A stretch of 50,258 bases of DNA, taken from Tardiphaga sp. (GTDB lineage Bacteria > Pseudomonadota > Alphaproteobacteria > Rhizobiales > Xanthobacteraceae). The position numbers were made by a program, and so were the translations under genes. The stretch lies in the NCBI GenBank assembly GCA_014377915.1, contig JACMOT010000548.1, positions 1 to 50,258 of the forward strand. The letters run 5' to 3'. The notes beneath the pieces were generated by a model. The model was given only the letters and a program-made list of their open reading frames with translations, did not search any database and was not told where the DNA came from. Positions 42,457 to 49,853 of the stretch are shown piece by piece. The first letter of the stretch is position 1. Each line of letters starts with the position of its first letter.

Positions 42457-43062
42457 TTGGCGATAGCGAAAAAAAAGACGCTGCTGGTTGGCGGCTGGCT
42501 ATGCAGCCTGGCGCTGTTGTCGACGCAGGCGCAGGCGCAGTGGTGGACGGCCGCCCCTGCCGATTATGAAGAATGCGCCGAGCGCGTGGAAAGTTCTTCG
42601 GCGTCGCGCCCCGACAGGACGACGCTTTTGTCGGATTGTGACAGCAAGTTTGCCGGACGGCGAAAGCCCGGCGGCGGGTACACATATTTCGATTTCATGC
42701 ACAACCGTAGCTTTGATATTGCCGGTCCGAATCCGACCACCACCGAGCAGCGAGCGATCGACGAGCAATACACCAGTTATCTCGACACCCATCGCCGCAG
42801 CTTCATGGCCGATGCCGCCGCCGAGAAGCAAAGAGAGCAGCAGCAGGCCTCGCTCCAAACCGAACCGGTCGTCGCGCCGGCGCTCGTTCCGCCCAAAGAA
42901 GCCAAGGTGGCTAGTGTGCCCCGGGCCAAGCCGCGCCCCAAGGGACCCGACTGCACGGTGGAGCCGCTGGCCTGCGGCTGGTCCAAGCTTTCCTCGGGGT
43001 TAAAAAACATTACGGGTTCGTTGTTCGGGACCCCCTCTTCCGAAAAACAAAAACGGATCTGA
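42457..43062 (+). CDS. Secreted hypothetical protein
   Basis: The product is 201 residues from a TTG at 42457; there is no better start before the signal peptide (MAIAKKKTLLVGGWLCSLALLSTQAQAQ, cut near AQA). The mature part has an early conserved-looking CAERVESSSASRPDRTTLLSDC segment with two cysteines, an FDFMHNRSFDIAGPNPT patch, a Pro/Lys linker and a C-terminal Cys pair (DCTVEPLACGW). I do not recognise a family. Its stop is 6 bases from the stop of the convergent CAP-domain gene. Confidence 0.72.
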   Translation: MAIAKKKTLLVGGWLCSLALLSTQAQAQWWTAAPADYEECAERVESSSASRPDRTTLLSDCDSKFAGRRKPGGGYTYFDFMHNRSFDIAGPNPTTTEQRAIDEQYTSYLDTHRRSFMADAAAEKQREQQQASLQTEPVVAPALVPPKEAKVASVPRAKPRPKGPDCTVEPLACGWSKLSSGLKNITGSLFGTPSSEKQKRI

Positions 43063-43068
43063 CTCTGC

Positions 43069-43551
43069 CTAGTCTGTAATGACCATCGCCCAGAACATCC
43101 GATAGGGCGATTTGGAGTTGGCGACCGAAGCGACGCCAACTTTGCGAGCGCCCGGCATCAGCAGATTCTCACGGTGCCCGGCGCTGTTTTCCCATTCGCG
43201 CAGCGTTTCCGGAAAAGTCAGGAAGCCCGCCGCGATATTCTCCGCCGCTTTCGACATGCGCAGTTTTGCCACCCGAACCGAAAACAATCCGCCAATTTCA
43301 TGGCTGACCTTGCCGCTGACCGACATGGCCATGGCCTGCTGCAGGGCGACCGCGTTGAGACGGCCGTCCAGCGCAACGCTCGACAAGCCATGGGCCCTGC
43401 GGAACATGCTGATCTGGCTGGCGTAGTCGGCTGCGATGCAAGGGCTGACCCCACATGCCAGGGCCGCCATGACGACAAGCGACTTCCAGGAAGTCGCCGC
43501 TGCAGAAATATCGCGAAATAGAATATTGAAAATGCCCGGAATGATTCGCAC
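43069..43551 (-). CDS. Secreted CAP-domain (SCP/PR-1-like) protein
   Basis: The product is 160 residues. A hydrophobic signal region (about 20-40, ending CIAAD) precedes a CAP domain: MFRRAHGLSSVALDGRLNAVALQQA, then SVSGKVSHE, the AENIAAGFLTFPETLREWENSAGHRENLLMPG core (in order) and a final MFWAMVITD strand. The two His of the CAP cavity (His in KVSHE and AGHRENL) are present. Bacterial CAP proteins are secreted and mostly of unknown role. Confidence 0.88.
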   Translation of the reverse strand: MRIIPGIFNILFRDISAAATSWKSLVVMAALACGVSPCIAADYASQISMFRRAHGLSSVALDGRLNAVALQQAMAMSVSGKVSHEIGGLFSVRVAKLRMSKAAENIAAGFLTFPETLREWENSAGHRENLLMPGARKVGVASVANSKSPYRMFWAMVITD

Positions 43552-43576
43552 CGGCGCGCACCTCGGGTGATGACCA

Positions 43577-43610
43577 TGTCCGCCTGAAAGCGCGCGCGCC
43601 CAGGCGGACA
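43577..43610 (-). terminator. Hairpin downstream of H1-like gene
   Basis: TGTCCGCCTG (43577-43586) and CAGGCGGACA (43601-43610) form a perfect 10-bp stem with a GC-rich loop, 17 bases after the H1-like stop on the minus strand. No T run follows, so it may be a Rho-independent terminator of weak type or a stabilising stem. Confidence 0.5.
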
Positions 43611-43627
43611 GGGTGAACTAGTTGAGC

Positions 43628-43915
43628 TTATTTCTTGGCCTTCTTGGCCTTGCTCACCTTGGCCTTGGCGACCTTCGGCGCTGCCTTGGAGGCGGCCTTG
43701 GACACGGCCTTGACTACCTTCTTCGCCTTGCGACGGCGATGACCCAGCGGGATGCCGAGCTTGATGGCCTTCTGACGCAGCGAACCGCCGGTACGCTTCA
43801 TGGCCTTGGAAATCTTCTCCAGCGGCGTCTGGGCCTTGGAATGCTCCTTCAGCGTCTTGACGTCTTCCTTGGTGTATTCACGACGAACGAGTTTCTTCTT
43901 TACTGCCTTGGCCAT
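43628..43915 (-). CDS. Histone H1-like DNA-binding protein with N-terminal helix-turn-helix-like domain
   Basis: The product is 95 residues from the ATG at 43915. The N-terminal part (about 1-58) has a helical pattern, YTKEDVKTLKEHSKAQTPLEKISKAMKRTGGSLRQKAIKLG in order, resembling a small helix-turn-helix. The last 38 residues are almost entirely Lys, Ala and Val in AxxKAxK repeats, ending KAKKAKK, as in bacterial histone H1-like tails. It is likely a nucleoid-associated protein. The codon use of the tail is regular, so the repeat is not a sequencing artefact. It is monocistronic. Confidence 0.8.
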   Translation of the reverse strand: MAKAVKKKLVRREYTKEDVKTLKEHSKAQTPLEKISKAMKRTGGSLRQKAIKLGIPLGHRRRKAKKVVKAVSKAASKAAPKVAKAKVSKAKKAKK

Positions 43916-44285
43916 TGTAGCTCCGATTCTTACGTTGAAGTGGTCGATCGGCACACATGGCACCGATGATAGGAAGGATCAAACGTCCGGTTTGACGCGC
44001 AATTGCGTTCACCACCGTCAAATCACATCGCTATCTATACTAAAGATATGCGGAATGACATAGCCCTTGACGTCACAGATGGATGTTCTTCATCGCACAT
44101 GTTTTGTTCTCCAGGTGGTCGAAAAACGATTCGCGCGCGAAAATCGCCATGATTGCTACTAATTGATGGTTATCAGCGAACTAATGCACGCCTCCGGGGC
44201 CGATGGTTCGATAGCAAACATTCGCTGATCTCCGACAGGGGCATCAGACTACCTTTGCCGAATCTATAGCTGGAGTAATCCAGCG
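43916..44285. other. Intergenic region with no supported gene
   Basis: These 370 bases hold the leader and promoter of the H1-like gene and the 3' flank of the ketopantoate reductase-type gene. The composition is AT-richer than the neighbours. I see no gene, RNA fold or repeat that I can support. Confidence 0.4.
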
Positions 44286-45290
44286 TTACGACTCACGAAT
44301 ATCCGCCGCTGTGAGTCCGGGGGAGCCCTTGCCGGCCTGCTCCGCGCGCCTGATCAGATTGACAACATGTCGCGTCAGCGGGATCCGCAGACCGGTCCGG
44401 CCGGCCAGTTCGACGACTACACCCTGCAGATAGTCGATCTCGGTGCGACGTCCGTCCTGCAAATCCTCCCACATCGATGAACGCGCGCTGGCGTCGATCT
44501 TCATGGTTCGCCCGAGTACCAGGGCGAACAGAGCATCCGGCAGCCGCAGCAAGGCCGGAGTCATTTTCGCAGGTACAGGGGTTGGCGAAACCGGCCGGAT
44601 GCCCGCCGCCTTCAGCACCGCGAGCGCCTCCATCATCTGATCGGCGATCAGGACACGCCAGGCGCGCTGCGCCAGTTGTTCACGCAACGGCAGACCGGAC
44701 AGGGCATTCAGGGCGTTGTTCAAATTGATGAGCAACTTGCCCCATTGCACTCCAATGATGTCATCGGTCGGCCGCACCGCAAAATTCGGGACCGACAGAG
44801 CCGCGGCGGTGCCGGCGGCGTCGTGCTCAACAATGACGGCGCCGGATGTCGCGCGATGGAAGTGCGCATCGCTCAGGGACATGACGTTGAACGGCACCAT
44901 GCCGCCGAGCACGACCCGGCCGGGCAACCGCTCGCTGAGCACTGCGACATTGCCGACACCATTCTGCAGGCTGACAATCACGGCGTCGTCCGGCGCGTGG
45001 CGCGCTATCAGCCCGGCGATCTCCGCCGTATCGGCACTCTTGACCGTGACCAGGACCGCACCGACCCCCTGCATCAGTTCAGCCGTGTCCGACAACCGCA
45101 ACTGACGCGCGGCGACGCGACAATCAAGCCCGTCGATATCGGTGACCCGCAGTCCGTGGCTCAGGATCTGTTCGATGATGCGCGGCCGGGCCAGCAAACG
45201 GACGTCCCTGCCCGCCGCGGCCAGTACCCCGCCCGCAAAGCAGCCGATGCTACCCGCGCCCGCGATACAAATGGACTTTGTTGCGATCAC
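44286..45290 (-). CDS. 2-dehydropantoate 2-reductase family protein
   Basis: The product is 334 residues. The N-terminal Rossmann motif is GAGSIGCFAGG (about 11-21), VTVKSADTAEIAGLI carries the conserved Lys region, and NGVGN (about 110-114) and the C-terminal KLLINLNNALNALSG (about 187-201) and SMWEDLQDGRRTEIDYLQG (about 273-291) are family signatures. Ketopantoate reductase (PanE) acts in pantothenate and CoA synthesis, but many paralogues exist, and the lack of pan genes nearby means the substrate is uncertain. Confidence 0.9.
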   Translation of the reverse strand: MIATKSICIAGAGSIGCFAGGVLAAAGRDVRLLARPRIIEQILSHGLRVTDIDGLDCRVAARQLRLSDTAELMQGVGAVLVTVKSADTAEIAGLIARHAPDDAVIVSLQNGVGNVAVLSERLPGRVVLGGMVPFNVMSLSDAHFHRATSGAVIVEHDAAGTAAALSVPNFAVRPTDDIIGVQWGKLLINLNNALNALSGLPLREQLAQRAWRVLIADQMMEALAVLKAAGIRPVSPTPVPAKMTPALLRLPDALFALVLGRTMKIDASARSSMWEDLQDGRRTEIDYLQGVVVELAGRTGLRIPLTRHVVNLIRRAEQAGKGSPGLTAADIRES

Positions 45291-45425
45291 TTCATCACCC
45301 GTTCATGGCGCAATCGGTAGTAACAAAATGCCGCTACGATGACTATCGTGCGGAACCGGGGCGCCTTGTAAGCGTCATACCGCATCGCTATGTTCCGTCT
45401 TGGGCTATCACCACAGGAGATCACC

Positions 45426-46049
45426 ATGGGTTTGCTCGATATCCTCAACGGCATGCAGAATGGCCCGCGCGGCCCCAGCGATCCCAATGATACGAGCGGC
45501 GGAATGTCGCCGATCACCATGGCGATCCTGGCGATGCTCGCCTACAAGGGCTACAAGCACTTCACCGGTAATCAGAATGCGCCGGTCAATATTCCATCAT
45601 CCTCGAATGCTACACAAGCCAGCCTGCCTGAACATGGTGCGTCGGGTGGCCTGGGCGAGATTCTCGGTGGCCTGTTCGGCGGACATCCCGGCCAGCCCCA
45701 GAGCGGCGGCCTCGGTGATCTGTTGAAGGGCGGGCTTGGCGGCCTGCTCGCGGGCGGCGCTGCCGGCGGACTGATCAATGGCGGGCTCGGTGACCTGCTC
45801 AAGCAATTCCAGCAGAATGGCCAGGGAGAAACGGCGAATTCCTGGGTCGCCAATGGCCCCAACAAGCCGATCGCGCCAAATGATCTGGGCGCGGCGCTTG
45901 GAGCCGAACAGATCGATCAGCTGACGGCGCGAACCGGTATGTCGCGGGACCAACTGCTGTCCGAATTAAGCAATGAGCTGCCCGATGCGATCAATCACTT
46001 CACGCCGCACGGCCGCCTGCCGACCGACGACGAAGCCACAAGACTTTAA
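45426..46049 (+). CDS. YidB/DUF937-type protein
   Basis: The product is 207 residues from the ATG at 45426 (AGGAGA upstream). It starts GLLDILNGMQNGPRG, has a hydrophobic AILAMLAYKGYK segment, and a central Gly-rich zone of GGLGDLL(K) repeats (about 75-130). The C-terminal block NKPIAPNDLGAALGAEQIDQLTARTGMSRDQLLSELSNELPDAI fits the YidB/DUF937 domain. Function unknown; it is often linked to envelope stress. It is followed 34 bases later by a YeaQ-type membrane protein gene. Confidence 0.87.
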   Translation: MGLLDILNGMQNGPRGPSDPNDTSGGMSPITMAILAMLAYKGYKHFTGNQNAPVNIPSSSNATQASLPEHGASGGLGEILGGLFGGHPGQPQSGGLGDLLKGGLGGLLAGGAAGGLINGGLGDLLKQFQQNGQGETANSWVANGPNKPIAPNDLGAALGAEQIDQLTARTGMSRDQLLSELSNELPDAINHFTPHGRLPTDDEATRL

Positions 46050-46083
46050 CCCGTAGCCAACCATTATTTACAGGGAGAGCACC

Positions 46084-46350
46084 ATGCTCTGGATTCTCTT
46101 CATCGGCTTCGTCGCGGGCATCATCGCCCGGATGCTATCGCCCGGCCCCAACAATCCCAGCGGATTCATCCTGACCACCGTGCTGGGCATTGCCGGCGCG
46201 TTTCTGGCAACCTTCATCGGCCAGCAGATCGGCCATTACGGCCCCAATCAGGGCGCCGGCTTCATCACCGCCACGCTCGGCGCTCTGGTGGTACTGTTCA
46301 TCTGGAACAGGCTGGTGGCGCGCCGGGTGATTTCCGACCCGGGCGCATAG
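46084..46350 (+). CDS. GlsB/YeaQ/YmgE-type stress membrane protein
   Basis: The product is 88 residues with three hydrophobic helices. The family features are the FVAGIIARMLSPGPNNPSGF start, GIAGAFLATFIGQQIG and a final TLGALVVLFIWN. A good ribosome site (AGGGAGAG) precedes the ATG at 46084. It is likely co-transcribed with the YidB-type gene and ends before a strong terminator. Members are induced by general stress. Confidence 0.9.
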   Translation: MLWILFIGFVAGIIARMLSPGPNNPSGFILTTVLGIAGAFLATFIGQQIGHYGPNQGAGFITATLGALVVLFIWNRLVARRVISDPGA

Positions 46351-46371
46351 CCAGACTTCAATTGTTCACGA

Positions 46372-46403
46372 AAGAAGCCCCGGGTCGCGAACTGGGGCTT
46401 CTT
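46372..46403. terminator. Rho-independent terminator between convergent genes
   Basis: AAGAAGCCCC (46372-46381) pairs with GGGGCTTCTT (46394-46403). Upstream A and downstream T residues allow use in both directions. It lies between the YeaQ-type gene and the SDR gene, 15 bases from the SDR stop. Confidence 0.85.
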
Positions 46404-46417
46404 ACTGTCGCGGCGCG

Positions 46418-47200
46418 TCAGCTGAGGTGCATCCCCGCATCCATGCGGACGATTTCGCCGGTCATGTGACCCGACGGCGCGGTAGCAAGGAAGCAGATCA
46501 GATTGGCGATGTCCTCGGCCGTCGATGCCATCTTCAGCGGCACCCGCGCGATCACGGATGCGCGCACTTTCGCAGCGGCTTCGGCACCACGGCCCTTGGT
46601 GAACCATGGCGTATCGATATAGCCGGGACATACCGTATTGACGCGGATCAGCGGCGCCAGCGCCCGGGCCAGCGACAGCGTGACCGAATTCAACGCGCCC
46701 TTGCTGGCGGCGTAAGCGACCGACGATCCCGCCCCGGTCAGGCCCGCGATCGACGATACATTGACGACGGCCGCGGCGCGGGTGGAAGCCTTGGCACCGG
46801 CTTCCAGCAACGACCGCGCCGCGCGCACCATCTGGTATGGCCCGATGGTGTTGACGGCATAGATGCGCTGGAAGTCTTCGGCCGACAAACCGTCGAGATC
46901 ATCATGCGGCACGTGCTTGGTGGTTCCGGCATTGTTGATCAGCGCGTCGATGCGGCCCCATGGCGCGGCGGCGGCAATGATCTTGCGGCAATCCTCGTCC
47001 TTCGAGACATCGCCCTGCACCACGACGACCTCCGCGGCGCCCGCCTTGCGACACAGTTCGGCGGTCGCTTCGGCTTCGTTCTGGCTTGAGGAGTAATTGA
47101 TCACGATGCGGGCACCGTCCCGGGCAAGAATAGCCGCGGTGGCCGCGCCAAGTCCGGACGCAGATCCCGTAATCACGACGCACAAACCATCCTTCGACAT
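46418..47200 (-). CDS. Short-chain dehydrogenase/reductase
   Basis: The product is 260 residues from the ATG at 47200, chosen because GAGG lies 8 bases upstream; ATGs further 5' are poorly spaced. The cofactor motif is TGSASGLG (about 11-18), NNAGT is near 90, the catalytic Ser is in VNVSSIAG and Tyr-Lys in YAASK (about 155-159). The end VRMDAGMHLS is the usual classical SDR terminus. It is divergent from the acyl-CoA dehydrogenase set across 253 bases, so it might act in the same beta-oxidation-like route, for instance on a 3-hydroxyacyl-CoA. Confidence 0.9.
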   Translation of the reverse strand: MSKDGLCVVITGSASGLGAATAAILARDGARIVINYSSSQNEAEATAELCRKAGAAEVVVVQGDVSKDEDCRKIIAAAAPWGRIDALINNAGTTKHVPHDDLDGLSAEDFQRIYAVNTIGPYQMVRAARSLLEAGAKASTRAAAVVNVSSIAGLTGAGSSVAYAASKGALNSVTLSLARALAPLIRVNTVCPGYIDTPWFTKGRGAEAAAKVRASVIARVPLKMASTAEDIANLICFLATAPSGHMTGEIVRMDAGMHLS

Positions 47201-47453
47201 CTGCATTTCCTCTGTCCATTTGTTGATCGTCGTTGCGATGTACCATGGCGACGGTCGGCCGGTATACAAGCGGCGCAACTCCGCTCCGCGGAATAAGGCC
47301 GGTTGGCCGGCGACCTCATGCCGTCACCGCAGGACGCCCTGCGGCGATCCGGCTTGTCTTCGCTCCGGCTTTTCCGCATCATCGATCGCAACAACATCAG
47401 CGCCCCATGCCCGGCATCCAGCCGAATGAGACGAGCGCCCACAAGGAAACGCA

Positions 47454-48518
47454 GTGACCGATACCGACAACATTGTGGCCGAGACCGCGCAGCGCATCTT
47501 CGCCGATTTTGCCGACGCGCAGACCATCAACCACAGCAAGGATGGCGCCTGGAAAGCGCCGCTGTGGCATGCGCTGACCGAGGCCGGCCTGCCTTTGTCA
47601 TGGGTGCCGGAAGAGTGCGACGGCTCCGGCATCAGCATGGCCGAGGGATTTGCCGTGCTTAGCGCCGCCGGCCGTTTCGGCCTCGCCGTGCCGCTAGCCG
47701 AGACCATGCTGGCGGGCTGGTTGCTGGCGCGGGCCGGGATCGCCTCGCCGGAAGGCAAGATGACGGTGGCCCCGCCCAGCCCGAAGGACCGCATCACCCT
47801 CAATGCCGACGGCACCCTCAGCGGTCGCGCCCGCGGCGTGCCATTTGCCGGCGACGCCGCGCATATCGCGGTGATCGCCACCGGCATCGGCGGCGCCTCG
47901 ATCGCGCTGGTCGCTTGCGGCGACTGCCGGATCGAAGCTGGACTTAATCTGGCGAATGATGCGTCGGACACCGTCAGCTTCGGCAATGTACGGCCGGTCG
48001 CTATCCAGCCGGCGCCAGCCGGCTGCGACCAAAACGCCTTGATGCTAATGGGCGCGCTGGCGCGCAGCCTGCAGATCGCCGGGACGCTGGAATCCATGCT
48101 CGATATCAGCGTGCGCTATTCAGGCGACCGCGTCGCCTTCGAGAAGAAGATCTCGAAATTCCAGGCCGTGCAGCACAACCTCGCGAGACTGGCAGGGGAG
48201 ACCTCCGCCGCGCTGGCTGCCGCCGGCTCCGCCGCCGATGCGCTGTCAAACAGCACGACGTTCGATGACGCGATCTTTCTCGAAGTGGCTTCCGCCAAGA
48301 TCCGCTGCTCGGAGGCCGCCGAAAAAGGTGCCGCCATCGCGCACCAGGTGCATGGCGCGATCGGCTTCACCCAGGAGCACATCCTGCATCGCTTCACGCT
48401 GCGTGCGCTGGCATGGCGCGATGATTTCGGCAGCGAGAGCTACTGGGCCGTCGAACTCGGCAAGCTGATAGCTGCCCGCGGCGCTGACGAGCTGTGGCCG
48501 CTGGTCGCTTCGCGCTGA
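47454..48518 (+). CDS. Acyl-CoA dehydrogenase family protein, short partner
   Basis: The product is 354 residues from the GTG at 47454 (AAGGAAAC upstream). The acyl-CoA dehydrogenase fold is divergent in the N-terminal half (LPLSWVPEECDGSGISMAEGF) and clearer at the end, with AHQVHGAIGFTQEHILHRFTLRALAW in order (about 300-325). Pairs of dissimilar acyl-CoA dehydrogenases that form alpha2beta2 heterotetramers are known for steroid and aromatic acyl-CoA oxidation; the second gene lies 37 bases downstream. I infer a heteromer with that partner. Confidence 0.88.
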   Translation: MTDTDNIVAETAQRIFADFADAQTINHSKDGAWKAPLWHALTEAGLPLSWVPEECDGSGISMAEGFAVLSAAGRFGLAVPLAETMLAGWLLARAGIASPEGKMTVAPPSPKDRITLNADGTLSGRARGVPFAGDAAHIAVIATGIGGASIALVACGDCRIEAGLNLANDASDTVSFGNVRPVAIQPAPAGCDQNALMLMGALARSLQIAGTLESMLDISVRYSGDRVAFEKKISKFQAVQHNLARLAGETSAALAAAGSAADALSNSTTFDDAIFLEVASAKIRCSEAAEKGAAIAHQVHGAIGFTQEHILHRFTLRALAWRDDFGSESYWAVELGKLIAARGADELWPLVASR

Positions 48519-48555
48519 TCCCGACATATAGATTTCTTGAAGAAGCGAGATTTTC

Positions 48556-49716
48556 ATGACCGCAGCCCTGCATTTCGATCCCATCCGCCTGCCTCCGGAA
48601 TGCGAGGTGCTTCGCCAGGAAGTGCGTGCCTTCCTCGCCGAGGAAATCGCCGCCGGCACCTTCGACCCGCACAAGCCGCAGCGCGAGGATTCCGACGCAC
48701 CGGAATTCTCCCGTCGCGTCGGCGAGCGCGGCTGGCTCGGCATGACCTGGCCGAAGCAATATGGCGGCCATGAGCGCAGCTTTCTGGAGCGCTACGTCAT
48801 CACCGAGGAAATGCGCGTGGCGAATGCGCCGACGCGGCGCTTCTTCGTTGCCGACCGGCAGAGCGGCCCGGTGCTGCTCAAATACGCCCCCGAGCACATC
48901 AAGATGGATATCCTGCCGCGCATCTGCCGCGGCGAGGTCTGCTTCTCGATCGGCATGAGCGAGCCGAATTCCGGTTCCGACCTGTTCGCCGCCAACACCA
49001 AGGCCACCAAGACCGACGGCGGCTGGCTGATTAACGGCAGCAAGATCTGGACGACCTCGGCGCATATCGCCGACTACATGATCGCGATCTTCCGCACCTC
49101 GCCTTCCACCAAGGAAAACCGCCGCCACGGCCTGACCCAGTTCCTGGTCAATATGAAAAAGCCAGGCATCGCGGTGAACCCGATCGCGCAGATTACCGGG
49201 CAGTATGAATTCAACGAGGTGGTATTCACCAATCATTTCGTGCCCGACGACCACATGCTCGGCGAGCTCGACAGCGCCTGGAAGCAGGCGACCTCCGAAC
49301 TGGCCTATGAGCGCTCCGGCCCGGAACGCTTTCTCGAAACCTATTACGTGCTCACTGAGCTGGTGCGCGCAGTCGGCAAGAACCCCGATACAAGGAGCGC
49401 GGAAGGCATTGGCCGCCTCGTGGCGCAGCTGCACACGATGCGGCGAATGTCGGTGTCGGTGGCCGGGATGCTGCAGGCCGGCAAGGAGCCGGTGGTGGAA
49501 GCCTCCATCGTCAAGGACATCGGCACCATCTGGGAGCAGCAGCTGCCGCACCGCGTCCGTGAACTCGCCGCCTTCGTCGACGCCGACGCGACCAATCACG
49601 CCACGCTGGACGAAATGCTGTCCTTCGCCATCAAGGTGGCGCCGAAACTGACGATTCAGGGCGGTACCACCGAAGTGCTGCGCGGCATTATCGCGCGCGG
49701 TTTGGGGCTGCGGTGA
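48556..49716 (+). CDS. Acyl-CoA dehydrogenase family protein, long partner
   Basis: The product is 386 residues. Signatures present are GWLGMTWPKQYGG (about 58-70), ICRGEVCFSIGMSEPNSGSDL (about 124-144, the FAD/acyl-binding loop), INGSKIWTTSAHIADYM and the C-terminal IQGGTTEVLRGIIARGLGLR. This form is close to the larger member of paired acyl-CoA dehydrogenases. It is 37 bases downstream of its likely partner and upstream of an enoyl-CoA hydratase gene, which gives a dehydrogenation-hydration pair. Confidence 0.93.
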   Translation: MTAALHFDPIRLPPECEVLRQEVRAFLAEEIAAGTFDPHKPQREDSDAPEFSRRVGERGWLGMTWPKQYGGHERSFLERYVITEEMRVANAPTRRFFVADRQSGPVLLKYAPEHIKMDILPRICRGEVCFSIGMSEPNSGSDLFAANTKATKTDGGWLINGSKIWTTSAHIADYMIAIFRTSPSTKENRRHGLTQFLVNMKKPGIAVNPIAQITGQYEFNEVVFTNHFVPDDHMLGELDSAWKQATSELAYERSGPERFLETYYVLTELVRAVGKNPDTRSAEGIGRLVAQLHTMRRMSVSVAGMLQAGKEPVVEASIVKDIGTIWEQQLPHRVRELAAFVDADATNHATLDEMLSFAIKVAPKLTIQGGTTEVLRGIIARGLGLR

Positions 49717-49719
49717 TCT

Positions 49720-49831
49720 GTCATTCCGGGGCGCGAGGGCGCGGCCCGAGCGAACCCGGAACCTCGACATAATTGAACACATCCAGATTCCGGATGCGCA
49801 CTCGGCCGCGCCGTGCGCGCCCCGGAATGAC
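49720..49831. repeat. Bradyrhizobial-type intergenic palindromic element
   Basis: GTCATTCCGGGGCGCG (49720-49735) and CGCGCCCCGGAATGAC (49816-49831) are perfect 16-bp inverted repeats enclosing the AGCGAACCCGGAA core and further GC-rich short pairs. Elements with this terminal sequence are abundant in Bradyrhizobium and Rhodopseudomonas intergenic regions. It starts 4 bases after the acyl-CoA dehydrogenase stop and ends 22 bases before the next start, so it is transcribed within the operon. Confidence 0.82.
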
Positions 49832-49853
49832 GACCATCAGAATGAGGAACACC

